Origin: Streptomyces venezuelae
GTDB taxonomy: Bacteria; Actinomycetota; Actinomycetes; Streptomycetales; Streptomycetaceae
Direction of reading: 5' to 3'
Assembly: GCF_008642275.1 (NCBI RefSeq)
Contig: NZ_CP029189.1
Location: 3,044,001-3,108,000, forward strand
DNA: 64,000 bases
Shown: in pieces, positions 44,886 through 52,259 of the stretch
Layout of the letters: every line of letters starts with the position of its first letter
Numbering within the stretch: the first letter of the stretch is position 1
The notes under the pieces: model-generated
Seen by the model: the letters and a program-made list of their open reading frames with translations, nothing else
What the model was told of the DNA's origin: nothing
Databases searched by the model: none
Made by a program: the position numbers and the translations under genes

Positions 44886-44944
44886 GGCGCCCCTCCAGCC
44901 CCGCCGGCGTTTGAGGCGCGGGGGTCCGGGGGCAGCGCCCCCGG
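44867..44944. repeat. Dispersed GC-rich repeat at the GNAT 3' end (copies B and C)
   Basis: Two direct copies of CAGCCCCGCCGGCG-TTTGAGGCGC begin at 44867 and 44896, the second continuing with GGGGGTC as in copy A at ispE. Shorter CCAGCCCCGCC units precede them. Copy B supplies Ser-Pro-Ala-Gly-Val-stop. Confidence 0.85.
44926..44944. terminator. Hairpin terminator within the repeat
   Basis: CCGGGGGC-AGC-GCCCCCGG, a perfect 8-bp stem between the GNAT gene and the convergent CoA-transferase gene. Confidence 0.7.
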
Positions 44945-44981
44945 CAACGGCGCCGCACCCGCACCCGCACCCGCACCACCC

Positions 44982-46337
44982 CTACCGCGGGAGCCAGACG
45001 GCCCGGTCCGTCCCCCACCGGGACGGCCCCACCCGCCACTCCCCGAAGGGACTGGCGGCGTGCCGCAGCACCCCGTACCCCGACACCGACTCACGCAGCC
45101 ACGGCTCCGCCGAGTACGAGCCCCCCGCGCCGCGGGAGACACCCCCCGCCGCCAGCCCCCGCACCAGCCACGACCCCGTCCCGGCGAGGGAGAACCGCAG
45201 CCCCCTCCCACCCCCTTCCGCCAGCGCCCGCAGCACACCCGCCGCCACCAGATAGCCCGTCCCGTGGTCCAGCGCCTGCGCCGGCAGCACCCCCGGCCTC
45301 CCGTCGGCCCCGGCACACGCGGCGGCGATCCCGTACCCCGCCTGCACCAGCGAGTCGAAGCCCCGCCGGCCCGCCCACGGCTCCGCCGCCCGCCACCCCC
45401 ACGCGCACAGCTCGGCCACCACCAGCCCCGGCCACCGGTCCAGCAGCTGCCGCGCCCCGAGCCCGTACGGCTCCAGCGCGCCCGGCCGGTAGCCCGTCAC
45501 CACCACGTCGGCCTCCGCGAGCAGCCCCTCGAAGACGGCCCGGTCCGCCGCCTCCGCCAGGTCCAGCAGCGCCGACCGCTTCCCGAAGCCGGTGTCCGCG
45601 TACGCGTCGTCCGCCTCCGGCAGGCCCGGCGGGTCGATCCGCAGGACGTCCGCCCCCAGCAGCCCGAGCGTGCGGGTCGCGACCGGCCCGGCGATGACCC
45701 GGGTCAGATCCAGCACCCGTACCCCCGCGGCGGGCCGGCCGGCCGGGGCGTCGCCGAGGGTCCGTCCCCGCGCCCCTGTCACCCGTACGGGCTCCACCAG
45801 CGGCTGCGGCGCCCCGTACTCCGCCGCCACGGCCACGGCGAGTCCGCCCGCCCCGTACACGAGCTCCTGCACCTCGACGGCGGTGCGTCCGGCGACCGCG
45901 GCGCGGACCGCCTCCGGCGTCGCCGACGGCAGCCGCAGGGCCCGTACCAAAGCGGCTTCGTGGTGCGGATAGTTGGCGTGCGTCCGGACCCAGCCGTCCG
46001 CCGTCCGCCAGAAGCCGGACAACGGCGCGAAGGTCACCGGTGCGCGCCCCTCGACCCGCAGGTGCCGTTCGCTGACGAACGCCGTGGCCACCGCGCCCTC
46101 GTCCACCACCAGCGCAGCCACGTCCCGCGCCCCGCCCCCGGCCCGCACCGCGGCGAGCTCTCCGGCGGCCAGTCCGCAGGCCGCGACGGTGGCGCGCGCC
46201 AACTCGGCCACCGGCAGCGGCCCTTGCCCGAGATCGCCGGTCCCGGCGAACCGGACCCGTTCCACGAGCTCTGGTGCGCCGCCGAGGGCCTCCCAGGCCT
46301 GCGCCGTCCCGGTGTCGCGTTCCCGTCTGATCGCCAT
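44982..46337 (-). CDS. CaiB/BaiF family (class III) CoA-transferase
   Basis: A 451-aa family III CoA-transferase-like protein moving CoA between carboxylic acids. The conserved block VRVLDLTRVIAGPVATRTLGLLGADVLRID and LLAEADVVVTGYRPGALEPYGLG are typical, but they begin at about residue 210. The usual N-terminal Rossmann part is in the C-terminal half, so the protein reads as two half-domains in unusual order. ATG 46337 follows GAGGAT. Substrate is unknown. Confidence 0.8.
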   Translation of the reverse strand: MAIRRERDTGTAQAWEALGGAPELVERVRFAGTGDLGQGPLPVAELARATVAACGLAAGELAAVRAGGGARDVAALVVDEGAVATAFVSERHLRVEGRAPVTFAPLSGFWRTADGWVRTHANYPHHEAALVRALRLPSATPEAVRAAVAGRTAVEVQELVYGAGGLAVAVAAEYGAPQPLVEPVRVTGARGRTLGDAPAGRPAAGVRVLDLTRVIAGPVATRTLGLLGADVLRIDPPGLPEADDAYADTGFGKRSALLDLAEAADRAVFEGLLAEADVVVTGYRPGALEPYGLGARQLLDRWPGLVVAELCAWGWRAAEPWAGRRGFDSLVQAGYGIAAACAGADGRPGVLPAQALDHGTGYLVAAGVLRALAEGGGRGLRFSLAGTGSWLVRGLAAGGVSRGAGGSYSAEPWLRESVSGYGVLRHAASPFGEWRVGPSRWGTDRAVWLPR

Positions 46338-46388
46338 GGGGGCATCCTCGCCCAGCCGACGCCTCCCCGTCCTGTCAGTGGGCGCCTC

Positions 46389-46403
46389 TACGGTTCTGCC
46401 GTG
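46389..46403 (+). promoter_or_regulatory. Leaderless-type promoter
   Basis: TACGGT (46389-46394) ends six bases before GTG 46401. Confidence 0.5.
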
Positions 46404-46931
46404 CCGAACTCCTACACGACCCTGTGGACCAACGACCTGTGCCGCGAGCTCGACCGCACCGGCCGTGCCGGCCAGCGCCTCACGATGCTGTTCGGCGGCC
46501 CGCACCAGTCCCTGCCGAGCTTCGTACGGGCGGGCGTCCGGCCCGGCGACACGGTCTTCCCCGTCCGCGCCTTCCGCAAGCGGCTCCACCTGCTGGGGGC
46601 CATGGAGGTGTCGCGGATCATCCCCTACAAGGACGCCGGGGCCGAACTCCACGACGACGACTACGCGAAGCTGCTGGACTGGCGGACGCTGAAGGCGGGC
46701 TGCGTCACCGAGGTGCTGCTCGGACCGCCCGGCTCCGCGCTCGGATTCGGCACGGTCGTCCCGGCCGATCTGCTGTCACGTCTCACGTACACCTCCCGCC
46801 GCGGCGAACGCACCCTCAAGCACGTCGTGGACGGGGAACTGGCCCGCTCCATCAGCGTCCAGGGCATCTACCGACTAGCTCCCGACTCGGCCACCGCCCT
46901 CCGTCAACTCGTCCTGGAGCACAGCGGCTGA
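46401..46931 (+). CDS. Conserved protein of unknown function, possibly PUA/EVE-like
   Basis: A 176-aa soluble protein not recognised. The segment VRPGDTVFPVRAFRKRLHLLGAMEVSRI has the GD-x-V-F then hydrophobic-strand pattern of PUA/ASCH/EVE-type RNA- or modified-base-binding folds; this is a weak structural guess. N-terminus is SYTTLWTNDLCRELD. Start GTG 46401 agrees with a leaderless promoter. It is divergent from the CoA-transferase gene. Confidence 0.6.
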   Translation: MPNSYTTLWTNDLCRELDRTGRAGQRLTMLFGGPHQSLPSFVRAGVRPGDTVFPVRAFRKRLHLLGAMEVSRIIPYKDAGAELHDDDYAKLLDWRTLKAGCVTEVLLGPPGSALGFGTVVPADLLSRLTYTSRRGERTLKHVVDGELARSISVQGIYRLAPDSATALRQLVLEHSG

Positions 46932-47006
46932 GGCGAGCCGTGCGCGTACGGCCCGGAAGCGGCGGCGGCCGCCGCCACGGCCACCACTGTTCCGTTGTGC
47001 CGTTCC

Positions 47007-47543
47007 TCAGTCGACGCCGCTCAGATACACGCGGCTCTTGTGCTCATCGACCCGCGCCACGGCGACCTCCAGCGTGTTCAGATCGCCCTTGCAGGGTGCG
47101 CACACCGTTCCTTCCCGGACGCCGGCGAGCGAGTCCGGCTCCGGAAGACCCAGGTGTGCGAACGGCGTGGTCGCTTCTCCTTCTCCCACGAACGGCTGCT
47201 CCCGTAGACGCAGAGGCCGCTCGGGCTGCAGCTGCGCAAGGAACCCGTCCACCGCGTCAGCGGGCAGGACGAAGGACAGAAGCAGCCCGTCGTCCTGAAA
47301 GCCCTTCTGGTGCGCCGCCTTTGTCTCCGTCGCCGTCGGGGGTATCCGTACCTGCAACGTCGCGGCGACCGACTCCACGGTGGCCGCGTCAATCCAGTAC
47401 GGCACCTGCGGTCCCGGCGAGCGGCCCACGTTTTGAGCGCTCCGTTCGGCCGACGACCCCATGCAGCCGGCCATGAGACCAGCCAGCAGTCCCACCGCGG
47501 CAACGATCAGCGGGCGCCGTGCCCGTACCTGTGCCGAACTCAC
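47007..47543 (-). CDS. Lipoprotein, last gene of the WxG module (immunity candidate)
   Basis: A 178-aa predicted lipoprotein: Arg-rich N-region, hydrophobic core LIVAAVGLLAGL and lipobox LMAGC (Cys27). The mature part has Ser-rich linker then a beta/alpha domain with a CAPCKG pair near residue 152. No family recognised. GTG 47543 overlaps the stop of the 474-aa gene, so they are co-translated. Position and surface location fit an immunity or chaperone partner of a secreted effector; inference only. Confidence 0.7.
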   Translation of the reverse strand: MSSAQVRARRPLIVAAVGLLAGLMAGCMGSSAERSAQNVGRSPGPQVPYWIDAATVESVAATLQVRIPPTATETKAAHQKGFQDDGLLLSFVLPADAVDGFLAQLQPERPLRLREQPFVGEGEATTPFAHLGLPEPDSLAGVREGTVCAPCKGDLNTLEVAVARVDEHKSRVYLSGVD

Positions 47544-48964
47544 CGGGCGTCCCCGTTGCGGCCGATATCCGTACGTGTCCCGTCACGGCCCGGTTCCTGC
47601 GGGGCGGGCCAGCTTTCGCCCGAGCCCAGATCATGCTGCTGCACGGAACTGCTGCCCCGCATGTCGAACTCCTTCGCCAGTCCCGTGGTGTGCATCCGGG
47701 CCATGTCGGCGTCGGTCACCGTGGTCGGGCCGATGGGGGTGGCCTTGCCCGGGTCCCAGTTGTACCGGTCCCATACGTTCACCTGGTAGTCGATGTTCAC
47801 CTGGGGCTTGCCGTCCGGGCCGGGCACGGCTGTCACCACACCCGTCGTGTTCGACATCGCGCTGCCCACTGCCAGGTACCAGTTGCGATCCTGATGGGTG
47901 TAGGACCGGCCAAGGGACTCCACCGGTATGGAAACGGGCTTGCCGCCCGATTCCGCAAAGGCCTCCAGCGCTTGGCGGCGCCACTCGTCCTGCTCATCGG
48001 CACGCGCCTTGGCGACCACGTTTCGCAGCGCTGCGTCGTCGGTCAGCATCCGGTCGACGTCGAGGTCGAGGGTGGTTCCGATGCCGCGCAGATAGTGGTC
48101 CATGTGCCTGGCAGCATCGGTCTTGCCTATGAAGTCACCGCTGTTCGAGATGCCGTTGGCCTGGAGTTCCTTCCAGTAGTCCCCGAGGTCCGGTGATTCG
48201 ACGTCGTACCGTCCTGCCCCGTCGTCAGCAGCCACTCTCTTCACCGTAGGGGTCAACAGACCAGCGGCCAGGAGATCGTCTCTGTTCTGGGACCACAGCT
48301 GTGCCCGCGCCTCCGGGCTCAGGGACTGCCACAGTCGCTGCAGCTGCCCGCGCTGCTTGTCGTTCGCCTCTTCCCCCAGACCGGCGAGCTTCACGGCCCT
48401 GGGCAGCATGTCCTGGTCAAGCGACGTGTACGCAGCGTGGCCTGCGTTGGTCGCATCACCCCCGTGGCTCGCGCGTAGCGCCCGTACAGCCGCCGTGTCC
48501 ACTTCGGAAGCGTGGCTCACGAAGCCGGTCAGCGTGTCGGCGTACCACTGCATCATGTCGCGTTTCCTCTGCCCAGGCCCGTCCACCTCGCAGATGACAG
48601 CATCCGCAATGACCACGGTTCCGTCCTTGCGTCCGGTGACGCTGAAGCCCTCTTCCTTGGCGTTGGCAGTCACGCTCTTGGCCTGCTGCTGGATCGTCTT
48701 CAGCTCCGAGTACGCGTCATCAAGGACACTGGCAATACTCTTTGCTTCACGGTGCAGGTCCTCGAACTCCTTCACCGTTTTGTCAACGAAGTCCCGGGTC
48801 ACGCCCGCGTTGACCCCTTCCCAACGGGCTTTGTCAGTCTTCGCTTTCATGCCGTCGCGGGCCTCGCCGCCCAGCCGCTGCATCTCCCCGACCACGCGCT
48901 TCCAGTCGGCGACCGCTGTCCCCAGCTTGCCGAGGTCGACTTCCATGAGCTCGGTGTAGTTCAT
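47540..48964 (-). CDS. WxG-motif putative type VII secretion substrate/effector
   Basis: A 474-aa protein without signal peptide. Residues 1-110 form two long helices with a Trp-x-Gly turn (ARWEG, W48-G50), the plan of WXG100/LXG domains exported by type VII systems. The middle (about 190-330) is helical. The C-terminal domain (about 355-474) is beta-rich with RNWYLAVGSAMSNTTG and YQVNVWDRYNWDPGK, then MARMHTTGLAKEFDM, and is not recognised. ATG 48964 follows GGGGG. It lies between a small helical partner and a lipoprotein, the order of LXG toxin loci. Confidence 0.7.
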   Translation of the reverse strand: MNYTELMEVDLGKLGTAVADWKRVVGEMQRLGGEARDGMKAKTDKARWEGVNAGVTRDFVDKTVKEFEDLHREAKSIASVLDDAYSELKTIQQQAKSVTANAKEEGFSVTGRKDGTVVIADAVICEVDGPGQRKRDMMQWYADTLTGFVSHASEVDTAAVRALRASHGGDATNAGHAAYTSLDQDMLPRAVKLAGLGEEANDKQRGQLQRLWQSLSPEARAQLWSQNRDDLLAAGLLTPTVKRVAADDGAGRYDVESPDLGDYWKELQANGISNSGDFIGKTDAARHMDHYLRGIGTTLDLDVDRMLTDDAALRNVVAKARADEQDEWRRQALEAFAESGGKPVSIPVESLGRSYTHQDRNWYLAVGSAMSNTTGVVTAVPGPDGKPQVNIDYQVNVWDRYNWDPGKATPIGPTTVTDADMARMHTTGLAKEFDMRGSSSVQQHDLGSGESWPAPQEPGRDGTRTDIGRNGDAR

Positions 48965-48974
48965 GGTTAACCCC

Positions 48975-49445
48975 CTACTTGAAGTACTCGGCGAGACGGG
49001 AAGCGGGCACGGCCGACCCATCCCGGTTCTGGAGGGACGCGGCGATCGCGGCGTCGTCCTCCGCGTGTGCCTTCTTCGAGTAGTCCAGGTGGTTCGATAT
49101 GTGAGCGCAGGCCTGCAGGATGCTCTTGACCTGAGAAGTCCATACGGACACCGTCGCCTCAAGCTCACCCCCCAGGGCGAAGTTGCTGCCCTTCAAGGCT
49201 GCTGCGGCCTGCATCGTGGAGCCGGCCCCCTCTTTGTCGGCACCAGCGCCGGCGATGTCCGCTTCCTTCTGCAACTGGCTGTGGAGCACGAACGCCTCAT
49301 GTCCGACAGCACCGAGGTCGTCCTGATGCACGACAAGGTCGCTCTGCCCGCTCCCGGAGCCTCCCGGCACCTGATTGAGCCTCATCGACACCCGCTGGTC
49401 GGCGGCCACCGTTGTCTTCGCGGTCTCCCACTCATCCCATGCCAT
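48975..49445 (-). CDS. Small helical partner protein of the WxG module
   Basis: A 156-aa alpha-helical protein with no signal peptide. N-terminus MAWDEWETAKTTV, then a Ser/Gly loop, then LHSQLQKEADIAGAGADKEGAGST and SVWTSQVKSILQACAHISNHLDYSKKAH. Similar small proteins recur upstream of WXG-type proteins in streptomycetes, as I recall, and resemble the targeting partners of LXG toxins. It ends 10 bp before the 474-aa gene. First gene of the module. Confidence 0.7.
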   Translation of the reverse strand: MAWDEWETAKTTVAADQRVSMRLNQVPGGSGSGQSDLVVHQDDLGAVGHEAFVLHSQLQKEADIAGAGADKEGAGSTMQAAAALKGSNFALGGELEATVSVWTSQVKSILQACAHISNHLDYSKKAHAEDDAAIAASLQNRDGSAVPASRLAEYFK

Positions 49446-49930
49446 CGCGCCATTCCACCACGCACCTGCGACAACTTGATCGACAGGAGCAAGAGTGCAG
49501 TCGACTCTCAGCCAGCACTACGAGGTGTCGGCCTCCGCGCAGCGGAGACACAGCCGGACCGCTGATCACCAGCCCCGGGCAGCCAGGGCCGCTTCGCATG
49601 CCCCCGGAACAGCCAGATGTCCGCCGGAGGGGATGCTAGCCGGTGCGCACAGCCATCCATCACCCCTCACACGCAGCGAACCAGCTGTCGTCTGTGGGGT
49701 GTTCACGAGTGTGCCTGAACAGGCACTCCAGAGGCTGCCGTAGCTCGCTTCCCATCTGACTGGAGATCATTTCCCAGCGCTGCACCGATGCCGCTGGTAA
49801 GAAGTTGGTGTTCGAACGGCTGCGCACGGCACAGTGGCGTGGCCAGTGAGCTATGGGCAAGCGCCCTGGCTGGGGCGGATATCGGTCCGCGCCGACACAG
49901 CGGCCGAGTGCCGCCTGATCTCGTGGGGCA
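49446..49930. other. Gene-free stretch between the WxG module and the toxin gene
   Basis: Nearly 0.5 kb with lower GC than its surroundings and no frame with streptomycete codon bias. It must contain the divergent promoters. It holds one copy of a direct repeat (49676-49697). The frame of the downstream toxin gene is closed by TGA at 49916, so the toxin cannot extend upstream. Possibly decayed toxin-locus DNA. Confidence 0.5.
49676..49697. repeat. Left copy of imperfect direct repeat flanking the toxin pair
   Basis: GCGAA-CCAG-CTGTCGTCTGTGG. The right copy at 50891-50908 has the same sequence without CCAG. Thirteen contiguous bases are identical. Confidence 0.7.
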
Positions 49931-50425
49931 GTGGTGAACGAACGGGACGTCCTGGATAAACCCGAATGGTACGAATTCGGGCGCAACTACGGTTCCGACA
50001 TCAACGCGGCGCTGATGATGTGGGGCGTGAAGGTGGCTCCCGGACAGGACTGGGACCACAAGCCGCAGCTCCAGGAGCGGTACGACCTCCAGACCCTCGA
50101 CGACTACTACTTCAAGCAGCCCGGAACGAACCGCGAAGTCTTCTACGACATCTACTCCAACGTCCACTACGGATACGTCGGCCGCGCGGCCGGCTTCGAC
50201 GCGGACACCTTGATCAAGGGCGCCTCCCTCGGAGAGACGCTGCTCACCGGGGACGACGACCAAGGCGATCAGATCACCATGCGCGTCGGTATGGATCTCT
50301 ACGACAAGTACGGCGACAGCCTGACCGAGGAACAGCTCCGGCAAGGGATCGGCGAAGCGATGGACCGGATGGAACAAGCTCAGCGCAACGGCGAGAACGT
50401 CCCGCAGATCAGGAATCGGAAGTGA
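49931..50425 (+). CDS. Stand-alone polymorphic toxin type 44-like domain protein
   Basis: A 164-aa protein consisting of one domain. Its core (WDHKP at 41-45, then YDIYSNVHYGYVGRAAGF at 72-89, then GASLGETLL) matches my recollection of the Ntox44 domain (polymorphic toxin type 44), normally the C-terminal tip of large secreted toxins and predicted to be a nuclease. Here no delivery domain precedes it: an in-frame TGA lies 15 bp before the GTG start. Its stop overlaps a small membrane protein gene. It could be an orphan toxin module, a relic, or a domesticated enzyme. Confidence 0.75.
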   Translation: MVNERDVLDKPEWYEFGRNYGSDINAALMMWGVKVAPGQDWDHKPQLQERYDLQTLDDYYFKQPGTNREVFYDIYSNVHYGYVGRAAGFDADTLIKGASLGETLLTGDDDQGDQITMRVGMDLYDKYGDSLTEEQLRQGIGEAMDRMEQAQRNGENVPQIRNRK

Positions 50426-50733
50426 CGCGGGGACAGTGGGGGTGTGCGCTCGCCCCTGTGGCCGGTCTGGCCACCGGCGTGCTCGGGTCGGTGCTGCTGG
50501 CAGCCGCCTGGCGGGCATGCGACGTCGGGGTGAACGGCGCAGCCAACGGGCTCGCGCTGGCCTTCTACGGAGCCCTGCTCGCGATCACGGCGGCGGTGTG
50601 GTGGGCGGTGCTCATCGGGTACGTGGGGCGTTGGAACCTCACGGCCGCCCTCCTGGGCGGCACGGTCGGCGCCGCGGCCATGGTGTGGATCTTCGTGGCT
50701 CTCCTCCAGGTCCCCGACGGCTACCGCTGCTGA
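50422..50733 (+). CDS. Small membrane protein overlapping the toxin gene (immunity candidate)
   Basis: A 103-aa protein with about three hydrophobic helices (LAPVAGLATGVLGSVLLAAAW, LAFYGALLAITAAVWWAVLIG, ALLGGTVGAAAMVWIFVALL). GTG 50422 overlaps the toxin stop (GTGA), so it is co-translated with the toxin. No family recognised. An immunity role is suggested only by coupling and position. Confidence 0.65.
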   Translation: MTRGQWGCALAPVAGLATGVLGSVLLAAAWRACDVGVNGAANGLALAFYGALLAITAAVWWAVLIGYVGRWNLTAALLGGTVGAAAMVWIFVALLQVPDGYRC

Positions 50734-50831
50734 CGAGGTCGCCCGGACACGGTGACACGCCGAGCCGGGTGCTCACCGGCCCCGTACAGCAGCCGAGTCG
50801 GCGGGCCTACGGCAACAAGCCCCGCAAACGC

Positions 50832-50869
50832 CGAGATCCCGCCCGGTCTTTCGACCGGGCGGGATCTCG
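50832..50869. terminator. Strong hairpin terminator shared by the toxin pair and tRNA-Ala
   Basis: A perfect 17-bp stem (CGAGATCCCGCCCGGTC and complement) with loop TTTC. Confidence 0.9.
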
Positions 50870-50890
50870 TGACGTTCCCGAGAGCTACTC

Positions 50891-50908
50891 GCGAACTGTC
50901 GTCTGTGG
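50891..50908. repeat. Right copy of direct repeat, abutting tRNA-Ala 3' end
   Basis: GCGAA-CTGTCGTCTGTGG. The last three bases belong to the tRNA 3' end. Partner of 49676-49697; together they bracket the toxin pair (1.2 kb). Confidence 0.7.
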
Positions 50909-50979
50909 ACCTGTGGGGATTTGAACCCCAGACCCCCTCGATGCGAACGAGGTGCGCTACCAGACTGCGCCACAGGCCC
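50906..50979 (-). tRNA. tRNA-Ala (anticodon CGC)
   Basis: A 74-nt cloverleaf. Acceptor GGGCCTG pairs with CAGGTCC, the D stem is GCGC/GCGC, the anticodon stem CCTCG/CGAGG holds loop TTCGCAT (anticodon CGC), and the T arm is TGGGG-TTCAAAT-CCCCA. Discriminator A; CCA is not encoded. tRNA 3' ends are common insertion points, relevant to the adjacent accessory genes. Confidence 0.93.
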
Positions 50980-51057
50980 TTGCGACGTGTGAAACATTAG
51001 CATCCCCGCGCGGGTGCTCCAAAACCGATATCCCGGAGCGTCCGCGCAGGTCACCGA

Positions 51058-52080
51058 TCACTCGTTCGCGGCGCGCGGGCGGTCGTCGCCCTCGTACTGG
51101 TCGAACAGCGGGGTGCGGCCCTTGCCCTGGGCGCGGGGGCGCGGGGTGGCCTGGGGCTTCGGGTCCGGCTTGGGGGGGCCGGGCTGGGCGCGCAGGCGGG
51201 GTTCCGTCGGCTCGGCCGTGCTGGAGCGGGTCGCGCTCCAGGCGTCCGGAGCCGCCGGGCCCGTGGCGCGGGGGGCCACCGGTGCGGTCACGTACGTCGG
51301 CAGCGGGACCGGGACCGGCTCCCAGCTGTCACCGCGGGCCGGGCCGCGTTCGCGTTCGCGCTGCTGGTCCACCCACTCGGCGTGGTCGGTCTGCTCGACC
51401 AGGGCGCGCCGTCCGGCCTCCTGCGGGGAGACCGGTGGCGCAGGGTCCGGTTCGCTGCCAGCCGCGGCCTCGGGCTCACGACGGCTCGGGCGGTTCTCCC
51501 GCAGCTGCCGCGCGGCCGCCTCGGCGCGCCTGCGGTCCATGGTGAACTCGTAGCGCCGCCGCTCCTGGACGCGCAGGTGCACGATGTACGTGCTCAGCAG
51601 CAGCGCGGGGACCGCGGGTGCCCACAGGTAGTGCAGGCCGCCCACCGCGGCGACGATCGCGCCGAGGGTGAAGACCAGGAAGAGGAGTGCGGTGGTGCGC
51701 CGACGGCGTGCGAGGACCTGCAGGCGCTGTTCGCGCCGGGCCCGCTCCGCCCGCTGCTCCCGTTCGACGGTGGCCGGTCTCGGCTCCGCCCTGGTCGGGG
51801 GCACGGCAAAGGCCCGGGCGTCGGCGTCGACGGAATCGACCGTTTCCGTCGCGGCGTCCGGGTCCGCGTGGGGCTCCGCCTGCTCGTCACCGCGCTCACG
51901 CAGCCCCTTGGCGTAACGGCGCTCCATTCCCGCCCGGCCGGAAAGCAGCCGAATGGCAGTGGAGAAGCGTTCCGTCGGACGGGCTTCGTTCAGCTCGTCC
52001 TGCCTCCGGAGCCACATGGGCACCAAGTAGGCGGCCCAGGCCCCGACAATGACTGCGTAGATGAGGCCGCTGCTGCTCAC
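51058..52080 (-). CDS. sepX: Divisome membrane protein SepX/GlpR
   Basis: A 340-aa protein: N-terminal helix SGLIYAVIVGAWAAYLVPMWL (about 3-23), charged region with Arg-rich coiled coil (about 105-125), two more helices (LLFLVFTLGAIVAAVGGL and LWAPAVPALLLSTYIV, about 130-168), and a Pro/Arg-rich tail ending TPLFDQYEGDDRP. This matches SepX, needed for Streptomyces cell division, and mycobacterial GlpR. Synteny with rimJ-moeA-galU supports it. GTG 52080. Confidence 0.85.
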   Translation of the reverse strand: MSSSGLIYAVIVGAWAAYLVPMWLRRQDELNEARPTERFSTAIRLLSGRAGMERRYAKGLRERGDEQAEPHADPDAATETVDSVDADARAFAVPPTRAEPRPATVEREQRAERARREQRLQVLARRRRTTALLFLVFTLGAIVAAVGGLHYLWAPAVPALLLSTYIVHLRVQERRRYEFTMDRRRAEAAARQLRENRPSRREPEAAAGSEPDPAPPVSPQEAGRRALVEQTDHAEWVDQQRERERGPARGDSWEPVPVPLPTYVTAPVAPRATGPAAPDAWSATRSSTAEPTEPRLRAQPGPPKPDPKPQATPRPRAQGKGRTPLFDQYEGDDRPRAANE

Positions 52081-52259
52081 ACCTCACACCGTAGAGGGGC
52101 GCGGCCGGGGGGATCGGCCAATTGGGCCGGTGTGTCGCACGATCTCGCTGATATCACGGACTTTTTTTGTGATTCTTCGGATCAGGTTATGGGCGAATCG
52201 GTTACCCGAGGCCATTAATTCGAACAGATATTCGTTTATCGACGGAGGGCTCCGCGCCG
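52081..52259. promoter_or_regulatory. AT-rich promoter region of sepX
   Basis: A 179-bp stretch markedly poorer in GC than its neighbours, with a T7 run at 52164-52170 inside TCAC-N11-GTGA. It most likely holds the sepX promoter; no specific box is identified. Confidence 0.45.

Noticed and set aside
46961..46976. Palindrome GGCGGCGGCCGCCGCC as an operator
   Set aside because: It has no loop and arises easily from GGC/GCC runs in GC-rich DNA; at most a weak terminator.
49446..49930. Transposase or delivery-domain remnant upstream of the toxin gene
   Set aside because: Short open frames on both strands were read and showed no recognisable transposase, RHS, PAAR or LXG motif.
50906..50979. Classical attL/attR duplication of the tRNA-Ala 3' end
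   Set aside because: No second copy of the T arm or acceptor end is present in the window; only sequence just outside the tRNA is repeated, and no integrase is seen.
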